64,000 nucleotides of DNA from Aphelocoma coerulescens (Eukaryota > Chordata > Aves > Passeriformes > Corvidae): positions 52,456,345 to 52,520,344 of the forward strand of contig NC_091015.1 in the NCBI RefSeq assembly GCF_041296385.1, read 5' to 3'. A program made the position numbers and the translations under genes. This document shows, one piece after another, positions 37,198 through 52,100 of the stretch. Position 1 is the stretch's first letter, and each line of letters starts with the position of its first letter. The notes below the pieces were generated by a model that had not been told where the DNA came from, searched no databases, and saw only the letters and a program-made list of their open reading frames with translations.

Positions 37198-40100
37198 TGC
37201 TATCCAAAGATGTATAAGCTCAATCTGACACAACCACCATTTTCCTCTCCCTGAGAATGACTGGGGCCTGGGATATGCTACATACAGGGATCTTCTTTAC
37301 TACATCTGACTTGCCTACACAACCACCTCAGGCAATAAGCAGCTAAGCTGCTTCCTGTAATGGCTTCAGATCCCCCTGGAAAGTGTTATGACTTTCCAGC
37401 AGTTATCTGTAAACAGTATGTCCACATATATCAGATACATGCAGCACACATATACATTAGTCATTCTTACATTCACTGTGATTTATAAAATTTGCTGGTA
37501 TATACACATCTGAAGAGGTTCAAATGTTCAGAGCATACTGAATCCAGCCTGGTACACCTCTTGGCAACAGCAGGGATGCTAAATATGGATTTTTTTTTGA
37601 ACTAGTGAGCACAAGATTTGATCATAAAAGACAAGTGTTAGTCTTGTGATTCTTCCATTGAGTGCAAGTAGTCCATGTATCTACTCTTGTTTCCTACTGT
37701 CATGCTCTATGTGTTGTAAATACATGTTTATGGGTGTAAATTATACATGCTTCACCGTGATTCAGTTTGTGCATATTCTGCCGTGAGATCTTTCAGCCCT
37801 GGCAGTCAGGGATTTTAACTTAGGATGAAACAGCCAACAGAGAGAGCACAATACCCTGTGGAAGACGCTGCCCACTAGGAAAGTGGTCAATACAGATATA
37901 CAAGAAACCTATGGCAAAGATACCACAGAACAGCCAGATCTAAGCACCCTTCAGACAAAGCCCATGGAACTCCGAGGAAGCCCCGTGAAACTCCACATAC
38001 TACTGGCCACAATAAATAAGAAGTGCCAGCAGGATTTGGTCTTCCTGGTAGACTTTAAAATTGAGCTATGACTGAAGCTATGAAGAAGCAGCCTTGTAGC
38101 AAGGCAGGTTTTGATGGAGATTTGTCCGTGTGTAGTTCATGGCTTCCCTTCTGAGGCTCATGATAAGGATGGCTTTAGGTACTGACACACAGACATGAAA
38201 AAAAACAGCTTCAAAATGAAAACACTGCCCAGGCTGTTCTGATTGTGAGAATGGAGGCAAAACACCCAGCACACCCCAGCAGTTCAGCATGCTCAGACCA
38301 TGAAACAGGATCCCAGTTCCACAGTTTGCATGCACAGCCCACCTGGGATTACAGCCTGGTGGCTCTGAAGGAGTCAGTCCTGCCCAAAGCTATTCACAGC
38401 CCTCACAGCTTCCTGCCCCTGCCTGCTGCTCTAGGAGACCACTGCAGTGCAACGTGCTTAATTAGGTACTAAGTAATTCATAAGCCATTTGGTCTTTATG
38501 CATGGGGTCCTAAAATTTAATTTTGCTTACGCTGCTGAAAATCTATGAGCTGCTTCAGGAATGAAAGGCATCACCAAGAGCCATTTTGGCTAAAATCTCC
38601 TGAATTTTATCCTGTCTTTAAAAAAAAAAAAGAGCAAAAATTAATGCATCTAAATATGATCATGTATATTCTTGTCCCAAGAGAACTCTAAGCTTGACTC
38701 ACAGAATTACCACATTTGGCAGTGAGGCTCTTCCACTTTTAGGGGCTGTAAAACTGTAATAAGGCACAGAAAGCTTTGATTGGATTTCCGTTCTCCCTCT
38801 GGGTATTTGAGGTCTTTTCCTGATACCAGTAATATTGAAGTCAACAAAACTCAAATATGCATTTTCAACTCTTGCTAAACAATGGAAATGAAAAACAATG
38901 GAACTAGCAGCAGTGCTATTATGTATCTGTAGTGTTAAATATGTTTCTCTTACTGTATTTGCTTAAAATAAAAGGTGTTTTATAAACTGGCCTTTCAGTA
39001 TAGTAATATGCTAATATATTTCAGGCATGCTTCTTTCAATTGGTATATTTGGGCAATTTATCCAATGCTTCCATATTAAAAAAACCAAAAACTAATATCC
39101 ACTCTCCACATATCTCCTCTAATATTCCCTTTGACAAGAATACTTTTCAATCCTTCTCTGCATCATGGCATTTTCTATTAACAGATACAGAAATGAGAAA
39201 TGTAAATAACGCTTGATGAAGTTTGTCTTTAGACATGGAACACTGTAGAAAATAATTTCTGTTTCTGTAGATGTTTGGGTAGAAGAGAAAACACACTCTT
39301 GCATCCTGTTCCAAACTATGAGACTTAGAGTAATGCACTTATCCTTTTTCTGTACCAACAGTCCAACCCCAAAAACTGTGCAGGTTGGACTGGAGGATGC
39401 TCTTGGTAGTAGTCTCAGCTCAGAGCTTTGTGCTGCTCACAGACTGAGCTTATTAAGAGTTAAATTTAAACAAGGAAGGGGTGGGTTCAGGCACACTGTG
39501 TGTACCGTCACTGGAGTGTACTTTTCTGAAAACCACCATCAGGCTTCCACCTACCCAAACAACCGTGGCGTTGGATACACTCTGATATGGTGCAGCAAAT
39601 CCTTCAGCACCCTACAATGATTGAAAAAGTCAAAAGAAAACTCTCCCTGTAGCAACTGAGTGCAAGAGGGATTTTGGCTGAACCATGCAGTGGAAACCAG
39701 GAGCATCAGGTCAGGGTGCAATTTGCATTGATCCTATTACTGTAAGAGTATAGTCTGCACATAGGTATCACTGATATGGCCCTTAGGCCGTATGGGACGT
39801 GATGGGACACAGGTAGGTTGGAAGCTACATGTGTAAGAAGTCCAACCTATAATCCATTCCCTATCAGTCTGCTGTGTCTTTGGAGGCCCAGCTGACAGCC
39901 CTGAAACAAATACAAACATCCTACCCTAAATGACTCATCCCAACACAGCACTTCAGCCCAAAATATGGAGCCCATTCTTGCACATTGAGAAACAAAAGCA
40001 GGACTTGGTTTCTGCCAGGTGGAAGCAGTGGCATTAGTGATCTAGCAGAGTGATGTGCCATGCAATGGGGAAAACAACTGGTGAATAGCTCCCACGGCTA

Positions 40101-43100
40101 GAGGAAAAAACAGGCTAGGGAAAAGTGATAGTGGAGGATGGAACTCCCATTATATAACCAGGAGTGGAATATTGTTCATCCTATCTTATTGCATTCCTGC
40201 AGAATAAAAAGACAGTGGTATGAAAAAATAATTATCACAGATATGCTGCTAGCTTCAAGTAGAGAGAAACAAGTTCAGCAGATACCAACCATGCCAAAAC
40301 ATGTCAATATTCAGATACAGTGGAGACAGAAGTGGTCTTCAAGCAGTCTGCATCTCCAGAAGGCCAGCTTGTTTTAAATCAAGAACTACCTCCTGCCATA
40401 GTTTTTTCTAGGAGAATCCTCCTATTTACTCAGAAGAAAGCAGTTCAAGGAGAATGCCTTTCTTCATCTAGGCACATTGAAAAACAGGAAGAAAATAGTA
40501 CAACCAATTAATTATTCATTGAGATCAAGTCCTATGGTCTTTAGCCCTCTTTGTCTACTTCAGACTTCTACCTTTGCTTTTATTTTATCCATGGTAAGCA
40601 ATGGCCACATTTCTACCAGTTAGCAGATTTTATTTTGTCTCTAATGTCACTTCTTGCATTTGCACAAAACAAATCTTGTAGGGCTAAGTGTATTTAGCAG
40701 TGGCCTTTCACTTCAGGCATCTTTGTTTCAGCATCTTCCCATCAAGATCTATAAAGTCTGATTTTTAATGCTGCTTTGTTCCTGCTGCTCCAACTGATTG
40801 CAGCAAGGACTGTAAACAGTCAGCACTTTTGATGGTCACACAAAAAGCAGTGAATAGTGGGACAGGCACAACCCAGCTTGGAGGTTTCGCACAAGAGAAT
40901 ATAGCTACTCTGAGCCATGGGGGAGCACAGGGGATAGAAAAGGAAGAGGATTGCATGAAATTTGTCCTGAGAGTTATACCAAGTTGTGCTGGGATCCTGA
41001 TGAGAGTGATGGGAGGAAGACAGGCCAGGGAATTAGTAAATGGAGGGAAAACTTACTCTCAGTAACCTTTTCCAACCTTTACAGTGTTTCCAATTGCAAG
41101 AATCATGAGTTTTGGCACCTCTCATAAAGATCCCCACAGCAAAAATAACAGTTTTCTTAACTAAAGTTCTTTTCTTTGTGTTTTTGGGAAAAGTTCTGAA
41201 ATATAAGGAGAATTATCTAGTAATTTGAAAACTGGATGGTAACAAAAAACTAAAATGGAGGTAACACTGATTTTTCTTAATCCCTTTCTTTTTAAATGAT
41301 CTCATAAGCTGGGAAAGTTGATGCAATGCCCTGAACTGTGTGAACTTGGTTTTGTCAAACTTTGTAATTCCTGCTGTAATGACATGATGGGTTGGGTCAC
41401 AAGTAGGGAATAAGGCACGGACTAATGCTTTTATGTTTTGGCATGTCATTTTGAAACTCTGGCATAAACTGCCAGAGCATAGCATCCCACTTGGTCCTGT
41501 GAGTTACAGTATCTTGGGCGAGCATGAAACCATTAGTGAGAATTAAAATACAGAGCTGGCAGCCATTATAGCTACAGAAGCTTGCTAATAAATGCTTATG
41601 TATTAGTGACTCCCCATTATCATTCAAATTGATTTAATGCTAGCTACCAAAAAATCTGCTGGAAGTTGCATGCAACCATCAGGATGCCATTAGTAATCTA
41701 ATCCATAGCAGTCTGATGGTTAATGAGCCTTTTGGAATGTAAGTCACTTATCTCAATTTCAGCATCAATCTTGGTGAAGGGAGGGACAATCTTCTGCTAA
41801 TCCAGCTCAGCACTACAAAAAGTTGGGGTTTTTCCACTAACTGTGTAATGATGTTGCAGAGAAATCTAAGTGTTAATATAATATGTGGAAACATGGCTGT
41901 ACAAGCTGCTGCCACAAAATTTTTAAGGAACAGGTGTACCAAAACACAGAGAACAGCTGAGAAGAGTGCATTTCAGCCATGATTCCATTAGGGATAATGA
42001 GCTGTAATCCTTACAGAGCAAACAGCTTTGATGAATCAGATATATTGGATCCACAACTTTGCAGAATGATTATTGGTATATGCAGTACTTAACAAACAAA
42101 AACCCACTTTGAATCAAAAACTATAAAACAAGGCACATGAGTTACAAACTCAATCTGTTGCTTAATTTCTCCCCACCATCCCAGCCTTAATCTTGTCTTC
42201 CTAACCATAGACTCTTCAAGGCATGAACTGGCTCTTTTAAGATATAGTGAGGATGTTTCTATAATCTAATTCAGCAGCAGATTATTTCATCACAGGCACT
42301 CATATAACAGGGGTGGGAAGACTTAAGGACATCCAAGCAGCTGCACACTTGTCAGCTGATATGGAACTGCAGACCACACACATCAGTGACAATGTGGCCT
42401 AAACTGTTTAAACATGTTTAATGCTGCTTCCCTGCCAGTAAATCCATGCTTGATGTATCAATATTCAGAATCTATGTAAATCCACAATGCAGAAAGATGG
42501 TCTTCAATCATTGCTAAGCTTTTCAGTGTTTCTACAAATACTGCAAGAGCAGATTTGCTGTCATGCCTTTTTTCCAAAAATGGCCTTTTTTTTTTTTTTT
42601 TTTTTTTTTATGGGCTGCTCTATTTATTCTATGAAAATTGTTTATCAGAATATACATTAAATCCTCCACACTTTGCAAGGCTTGTCAGAAACTAAATTTT
42701 CATGGAATAGCAGGTAGTGCTGCTAGTTTAACCCTGATTCAATAATGCATTTATGTGCCTCCTTTCATGCAGGCTCAGAATTTTCCTATTTTAATGGATG
42801 AGCAGACTGCAAAAAGGCAGTGAAGCACCTAAGTGTTTTGTGAATTGGAGCACTTCGTAATACTTTAATTATGTAGCAATGTAACTCTTAAAAGTCTTCT
42901 TTTCTAACAGTTACAATACTGCTATTTAACTAACATATGGGTCCTGTTTTAATTAGCTCTTGCTAGGTAGAAATTTTTAAAACCTGAAATGACAAAGACC
43001 CAACAATTATTTCAGTAGTTTAAATCAAGCTTATTTTTGCTTGCTACAGTTTTAATTGGGCCTTCATTTAGTAATGCTACACAAAAACTGCAGAAGCATT

Positions 43101-46100
43101 TTCCTAAATGTTTGAGTACTGTTCATTCTAGCAGGAAAGCTTTGCTGTTTCTGTTTTTCAGACACACATCATTTGGGGTAAAACTACTGCAGTGAGGCAG
43201 GGTATGTGAACCCTGGCTTCAGCACTCCAACTAGCATGCTCTACGAAGCAGAGAAACTCAAAAAGACCTAGGTACCCCCTGCCTTTTTTGACTTCTTTTT
43301 GAAGGACTTCCATAAACATACTTGCTTGTACAAGAAAAAAATATCCACTGATAAACCATGACAGATTTTGTCAGCAGTAGAAAGATACGGTTCTTGACAT
43401 CTGCTCCTACGCCATATGGAGGCAACAGGAATTTTAATTTAATTTTTAACCTTTAAAAATCTCTCACCTGTATTCTAGAAACACTGTAACACCAGGCAGA
43501 AGATCTTTCAGCATCTGTCTTAATCATGACAATCACCTTAACGGAAAGGGGCACTGATTTCATTTGCTTATATTCTGTAGGGAACACTTGTATTTTTAAA
43601 TGTGATTCCTTAATTGTAACGTGGCATGGAATTACTGTAAGGAAAAGGCAAAAGACCCTACATAATTATAAATTCTTCAGAACATTATTTTGGATTTCTC
43701 ACCCCTGCAATACAAACCCACAACACTGTACACTCAGACTTAAATATATCACAATGTGCCATAGCTATGTAAACAGCTAGTCTCAGAAAATGAAAGGTTG
43801 GGGTCAGGTTGTTTTTTAGAAGGTAACTTATGTAAAGGGCTCCAAATGAAAGCGTACATTGCATAGTTTTCTTCAGCTATAGGGCCAATCATAGAATGAA
43901 AGAAGAAAGGAAAAAGAGGCAACATATTTAGAAATATCAGCAAGTTTCTGAAGTGGGTGTTTTTGTCATGCTACTTAGTTGCTGAAATGTTCCTGGGTTA
44001 AAAACTGAGATCTAAACTTGTCCTGGTGAAGTTTGGATGGAGCCCTGGATCCATTAGGGAAAATTGCACAGGGACTGTCCACTATGCGTTCTAAAATTAA
44101 GCTGAAATGGGGATTAAATACCAATTTCTCTGGCTAAAATATCACATAAGTGATTGTTATGGTGAACCATCCAGAGGCTTGAGATTCAGACAGAAGGGAC
44201 CACTTCAATGTTACCTGCTGAGACATACTTCCTAGAGTCACAACAACAAAAATAAGAAACTAATACAGGGCCCAAGTTAGGTAGCACACAGTCTCTTCTG
44301 AGAGATTTTTTGCTTCTGTAGTTCCCTGTGGAGACAGCAATATAGGAAATATATAGCATGGAAAAAGTGACAGAAGATCTAAGGGGCCAAAAAGGCTAGA
44401 AGGTATTGTTGGCTTGTGATGGTGGCAGACTACTCACTGTATACTATAAAACCTGAAAATCCAAATCTTTCTGGAAAGGCACTGCTCATCTCATGAGAAG
44501 GTCTGAAGCCTTTGTGAAATATTCTGAAGGGCAAAATATTCCCAGATGACACATTTCGTTAAGAGAAGTGGGAGTTATTTCAAGGTGGTATAAAATGCCT
44601 TGGAAAGCTTGTCAGGTGGCATATGGAAAATTTAAGTAATGTGTGCAGGAGTGTACATATGGTTGGGAGGCTCTCAGAAGCACTAGGAGAAGTGGCCAAC
44701 AAGCAGCAAGATGATGTCTCTGACACTGCACTCAGCAGTTACAAGAATAGACTGTTAGAACCTGGCTTTAGGTGCATCCTGTGACAAACAGCAAAGCAAC
44801 CCACCAGGGTCACACAGAGTTCTGTTCTCGGCAGATGTGCATTACATCAGGGGTGGCTCAGTGACAGTGTACTCAATCCAGCGTACACTCTTCTGCATGT
44901 ACAGTCCTCCTGGATGAAGGCAGGAAGGTGCTTTTCAAACCTGGACTGGTTTTGACAGTATTTCATAAAACTCCTGAAGAGCTGGGGGGCCGAATGCTCT
45001 CCTCCTGATCACTAAACAGCTACCCACACCTTCTGTCAAGTACATCTGTTATTGCCAAATGTATTGTCAACGCCTCTATTTACAACTTAACACATTTTTA
45101 ATTCATGCCACTTCCAAACTGTGTGCACATACTACTATCCCCACCTGCTCCCCCAAAACTCAACCACACACAACTAATGGAAGAGTTTCATGTGAAACAG
45201 AGAACTGGATTCTTGGCCAGCCTGTGATGGAGGCCACAAAGGCCTGGGCTCCTTTAAGTGAGGAGGCCGGGTAGCTGAAAGCCAGTTCTCATCAAGAAAT
45301 CCAGCCTCTACCTTTGGGGGCCTACAAATTTCTAAGGAACAGATGCTGAGAAGCCATACAAGAAAAGGATTAGTAAATATTTGTCCTGTCTCCAGTACAG
45401 GCCATTACTGGCCACTGTACAAGACAAGCAGTTGAACTAGGCTTATCTTTGGTCAGACACTGGTCACTTTTTGTAGGATCTGTTATTGGCATAAAGCTGT
45501 GGCATCCAGCCATAGGTAACTAACTCTCTTTGGAAAAATGAAAGCAGAATCCAAGCAAATCCTATGATGTCCTGACTGGTCCAGGGGGCTTTGGGTAGCC
45601 CAGAGCCAAAATGGTGTGCACTGACATTAGGGAGGAAGGCTGTTCACCCCACAGTTCTAAGTGCAGACCTATGCTGAGCACACACCACAGGCTCTACTTC
45701 TCTCAAAGAAGTATCAGCAAAGAGAAGTCAAGGGAGGCAGAAGAGCTGCTCTAAATCCATATGCACACAGAAGCATATTTAGATGTGTGTCTAGATTTCC
45801 ACATATGTAGAATGTGCTCTGAAATCTGCTTTCCTGAGTGTTAATCTGCTCTGAAATCTGTTTTTCTGAACAACTGCTAACAGAAGTGATATTAGCTATC
45901 CAATATAACACTTGCTAATTATACACACTGTTTACTAACATCACATCTAAACACTGAAATTTTTTTCCCATTTTTTCTGTACAGTTGGAGCATCATATTG
46001 CCTTGATACTCATGTACTTCAGGAAGTGTCCATATAATATGAAGGATTTATAGGAGAAGGAGGAAGTGTGGCATTATAAGATGCTGAAACAAAACCACAT

Positions 46101-49100
46101 CACTTCTCCATAAAATGTTCAAGAGCAGATTATGATTGTTCTAAAGAAGTGGTAGTAAAGCATAAACCAACCTCCACAACGTTTAGTGGATGTCTAGCCC
46201 ACTTGCAATAAATCCAAGACCATCCAGTTTGGTTTTTTAAAATGCCTGTCTCTTTGTTGACATTGCAAGAACAGGGACCTTTCTGTTCCATCCTGTGTTT
46301 AGGTTCTTTTCTGGTTTAAGAGTAATGTCTTGTCTCACAGGGACAAGAGGAAAATAAACCCATCATGCACATATTAATCATACAATAATAAAGTCCATGT
46401 CAACATTATAAAATACTGCTCATTGCTTTCATTATTCTTCAGGGAAGATGATAAAAAAAATATTTGTAGAAATTATTTAGCCACAATGATTTCCTCTGAT
46501 GCGTATCATCAGTAGGGAAAGAACTGGATCTAAATACAGATATGTACACCATGAGCATCATGGGCATCAAGGGACAGCACCAGTATTAAATGGGGCATTA
46601 AATTTTGGACGGAGTAATTAAAACAAAAGCCAGAATTGCTCTAGGGTTATAAAGCACTTGTGGATAAGCTATACTCCAGGAAATCTGTGGTGTAGCTTCT
46701 GTGAGCTTCTGATTCCTCTGCAACAGAGCCATCGTGCTCAGAATTTGGCTCCAGAAGCTTAAGACATACATAAGGACATTGTGAAATAATATGCAAGAAT
46801 CATTAGAACTGTAGAGATTCTTTGAGGAAAACTTTCCATATTTTCCCTTCCTCATGACCTCAAATACTATTCCTCTAAGAATTTTTTTCCCTTGGGCTGT
46901 TCCTGGTAAACAAGGAGAAATACAAATAAAACCCCTGAATTTCTCAGGAAGCTTTAAGAAAATGGAATATGGAAAATAAGATTCTTTTAAGAAAAATGAG
47001 GACAGCCTCAGTTTAACTCAGGTTTACACGGTTATTGGGCTAGGGAGCTAGTGAAAGTGACTGATATTTTCTAGTCTGTACTTTTCAAATGATAACTGAA
47101 AGGTAGAGGTTTTTTCTACACCTTAAAAATATATCTCCATATATTATATATATAAATGCTTTTAGAAATAGATACTTTAGTCATATTTACAAAGGACTTG
47201 AGCATTTCAATCAGAGAAGGAAGCTTCTAGTAACCCTGAACCAAACCATGCTTGGTAATTTTTTTTCTCTTTTTTAATATTTCAATTCAAATCTATGTTC
47301 TTTCTTACAGGGACAAATCTCACTGCAGAGCCCTTACACAGTGCAGGTTACCAGCCAACATATTTGCATTTCAGTGAGAAATGGACATGAAATGCCAACA
47401 GGGCTCCAGATACCACTCGTCAAAGTTCAAGTGCACTACCATCCCACCATGAATGATATCCAGGAATTTTCAAATTCATTCTTCATCTGCTTAAACAACA
47501 ATTAAGAAGCAACCAAAACACAGAGGGAGGGCAAGGCCAACCATTCTCAGGGTGCCCAGAACCTTTCACTTATTGTTTTCCATGCCATTATTCATCTCTC
47601 ATCGTTATTCACCTCTTGCTCATCCCACTCTGAGGGAGGAAAAATACACAGAAATCGCAGGTTCACCATGACCATCCATGTGGGCACATCCATGTCTGAA
47701 GTGACACTTCAGCTACACAGTATTCTCCTCTCCTCCCACCCCATCATATCCAAATGCAAGGTAAAACAAAATACATATAAACCTTTTTAGTGTCAAGGAT
47801 TCAAAGGCAGGGTGTCAGGGAGAGGAAGAGAGGTATTTTTCCTCACTCTTCCCATCTAGCAAAGGTACTACCTGACTCCCACAGTGTTTTCACCAGCTGT
47901 CAAATATATCTCACATATGCGATTGTTAAAAAAGATATTAAATATCAGCATGTTACCAAACTTCTAAGTACTGATTACTGATTTTTCCATAACAGTAATA
48001 GAGGTTTAATGAGAAAGAAATATTCTTGGTATTTAGGTTCTATGTAAGGCACCATTACAGTTGCTACTACAGATTTCAAGAGGAAAAATTTCAAGACAAA
48101 AGATTTCCCAGTTCTGGAAATGTGAATGACTGAGAAAAACTAAAATGGAAAATATAATTAAAAGGTTCTGTAAATAAAACTGCTTTTCTGTAAGAGCTAA
48201 AGGGAGAAATGCTATTCCTTCTCCTTCCATTCTCCTGCCATTGCAGGATGAAATTGATTTAACCTCATTTACTGCTCTCTAGGAAGAAATCATTCAGCCA
48301 TGAGCCTCCCAGGGAGCTTCCCTTGGCTGTACAAAAGCTCAAAATGTCACTGCATTTACAAATGAACAGAGCCTCTTACTCAAAAGGCTTCAGTGGAGTC
48401 ACCAGGAAGAACTGTGGCCTACAGGTCTCTTCCTCTCAGGATGAATACTTTATTGGCAGGATAATGTGCATGTTTCTCTCAGCGAGGAGAGGTGCCATGG
48501 GCACGGCAGATGAAGTAGTTCCTGGCTTAGGTTCAAACACATTTATAGCCAGGTGTGACCTTGCACTTCTGCCTGTGTGACCTGGTTCCAGGAGCAGTGT
48601 CCATTAGGTTATGTAAGATCGAATGTACTTGGTCTCAGTTTCGTGGGAAGTATTTCCAACTGCTTTTCCTAAGATTGCAGAACACTATTCTCAGTCACCT
48701 GCAGTAATGGTGTGGTGGGACCAGGTCACTTAAGCAATCAGGGTACCAAATGGTGCTGAGCTTTCCAATCTTCTCCTGGCTTTGAAAATCTCTTCCAGTG
48801 TCTCTATTATGGTGTGAGCCACTGACACAGCTGACAAGAATGGGTCCCCTTGTCTCACAGACCCATCCCATATACGCTCCTCTTGCACATCTACTGCCTC
48901 CAGACATACTTGGACCTAATTCTCTTTAGTCCCACATACATGCATGATTGCAAGCAACCTCAGTTACTATGAGCCATCTTTTCCACCATTCAGCATCTCC
49001 CTCCTTGGTTTATCACTGCCCTCCCCATGCACGCTGCTTCTTCTTGCCACAGGAGGAGCACATACAATGCTGTCAACAGAGTGCAATCACAGAATGCTCA

Positions 49101-52100
49101 TAGTGGCTGTTTCCAACTTGGTCTAGATTCTTACACAGCTGTTTATTTTATTAGGGGAACAAGTATGTTGGTGTACATAGACTGAGACATATACTTACAC
49201 AGCTGCTCAAACCTTTCTGGGAAAAAAATAAAATAAACCTTTCTGTAAGTTTTGATTTTTGACTCAGACCTTCCTCCCTTGATCCTTTGCTGATGGGTCT
49301 TTGTCCTGATCTTGTGCTGATTTAGTCCTATCAGGTGTGACCTCCAAGTAACACAGATGTATCCCAAGTCCTACCAAATAAAGTTCTACCAACAGAATTC
49401 TCCTTTGCCAGTAAGTTATTTTGGATATTTTCTGGGTTTGCATAGGTTTTGCCAGCCAAGAGGCAACATCAGCTGTACCCCCTGGAAGATGTTTGATGGT
49501 AGACCTACTCAGGAAAAACACTGGTTACACTGATCTGGCCTGTGTTTGTTCCCTACTGACATTGCTTTGCCTTGAAATGGTTTCTCTGGGGGTGAAGAGC
49601 AAACATATGTTACAGCAGTATCACTTGCAGCGCTACACAGGTGGCTAAATCCATCATCATATGGCATCCACTGCAGGCAAACTAGCTGTGAAATGGCACA
49701 ATGCCAGCCAAAATCACACATGAATAGACAAATTAAAAATAACCACAACAACCCACTACTTAATCCAAGGCCATGAAATACACAATTCATGAACAATATA
49801 TTTATAGAACGTGAATTCGAGGAAGCAATTGAAGGAGGAGGAACAGGGAGCTGGGGATATAAAATTCAGAAGGTGATTTTCGCCACTCCCCATTGCAAAA
49901 TCCCACTGCACAAAAATGAATGACCTGCCTAAACTGTACTTCTTTCTTCATTTTTGGTGTTCTTCATTTTTGGTTTTTTTTATTGTGTATACAGATGCTT
50001 CATGAGCATAAAGTGCATATACAGGTGATCATTTAGAACTTAGGCACTTGGCAATTAACTGGGAATTCTCCACAGACTTGTGCATGTACATACATTAATC
50101 GTGTATGCACACTTATCAAGATGTCACACTTTGTTTACTTGTGCCTTTGAAATCTAGGAAGTCATGTGCGCTTGATGTTGGGCTGAGAGTTAAGTGCAAC
50201 TGCCAAAGGGAATTGGTTCATGTAAAACACAGTGGAAAAGGTAAGAAAAAATGCTTGCCACAGTCAAACAAATTCTCACAATTTGTACTTCTTAGGTCTC
50301 TCTCAGGAGAATAGAGAGAAAATTAAAAATTTAAAAGAAACATAATAGAAAAGAAAATGAAGCTTTGCAGCCTCTTCTGTTCAAGTGATTTCTCACTTGG
50401 CTCGGATTCAAACATACACACAGCTCTCTCTTCACATGCTCTTCTCCATCAAGTTCCTCTGTACCTGCACAATGTCATTTTAAAAAGGCAGAGTCCCACT
50501 TCTCACCAAAAAAAGGTTGGTACAGCAAAAGCACGCACCTAAGAGACACTTCCCACCCAACTGAGAGACTTGCTGAAAACCTTCAGGATAGTGTCAGTCA
50601 TGAAGAGAAATGCAAAATGGTTACACTTTTTTTTGTAAATAATCTAGTTTAACATGAGAACATTTCTAAATTGCCTGCTTTCTTACTTACATGCCCTACT
50701 CATAGAAACTTCAGTGCAATGGCAAGGATACTCAGAACACTGACACCAGCTGATGCCATAAATTGCATTTTTCAGTTTCTGTGAGCTAGATCTCTGTGTT
50801 TCTATATGAGCAAAGTCTGTTATGCTTTTTGTATGAACTTCCTTCCACAAAAATTAAACTGCCATTTAATTTACTGATCTAGACTGCAAATATAATAGAA
50901 AACCCACTTAAGCACACACCACAGTATATAATCTGATTAATAAAATGGTATAGGATTGCAGAATGCAAGGATTTTACTCAAGCAAGTTCAGTCTCAAGCA
51001 CACTCTTAAGTCCGTCTTGATTCTGTACAGCATATACTCAAGCCCAACTGATACCCAGCAGGTTTAAATACATACTTAAACTATTTATGAAAGAAGTTGA
51101 GGGGAAAGCATGATTTAATTCTAAAATGAATTATTCTTTAGTTCAGCCTGTGTTATCAGGAGTTTGTTTGCAAACTCCATGGTGAGAAAACCACACTGCT
51201 TTTAACACCAAAAAGCCCCTTCCGGGTGTATTCAAGAAAGCACTATTGTCATCTTGGTACACAGGAAGAGAAAGTGTACATGCTCCTACAGAAAAACACC
51301 TTAGGCAGGCCTGCTTTGCATCTCTGCTGAGGGGCTGTGCTCCTAAAGCTCTGCTGCCTTAATTGTAGAGCATGGGCTCCCACAGGAGTGATTAGACAAA
51401 GCTCAGCATTTCACTTGGATTTAGTAAAAAAAGGGGATAGATGTATCTGGTAAGTCATGAAGAAATTCTGGTCAATGCTGGAAAAAAATAATCCACACGA
51501 ATAAAGAGAAAAAAAATCAGCCCCATTCAATCTACATAATGAAAATCTGGATTAGTGTCTTTTACAGGAAGACACAATTGAGCATCTTCTCTCTCAAAGC
51601 ACCACTAAGTACAAACGAAATCAAACTATAAAAGGTTCAGCCAAGTCACATTTTGAATTTAAATTGATCTTATTTGGTTGGCTTTAGTAATAATTGTCTC
51701 TGAGGTAGCCTGGAAGATACGACCTGAAAGATTTCATGTGCATTTATTCCCTTATCATTTTACTTTTCCAGTTTTCTTAAAGCAAACTCACTTGCTAAAT
51801 TTATGCTGTGTAACCTATCTGCTAGGCTTTCACAGTACGCACTTCCCATTAGCCTTCAAACACTTGAATCAAAGATGATGTCAAAATGAGCAAGTAACTG
51901 CAGCTTTCAGTTCCTTAGATTTTTTTAAGACTGTAGCCTGAAATCAAGAAAGAAACCACTCTAAAATCCCATACAAATATAAATCAGATTATTCTTAAGC
52001 CTCAGTTAAACCAGACTTCTGATTTGCCTTTTAGTGACTTTCCTCAGCAATGCAATCGGACACATGCTCAATAATATGGTTATATCCTGGTAATAATATA

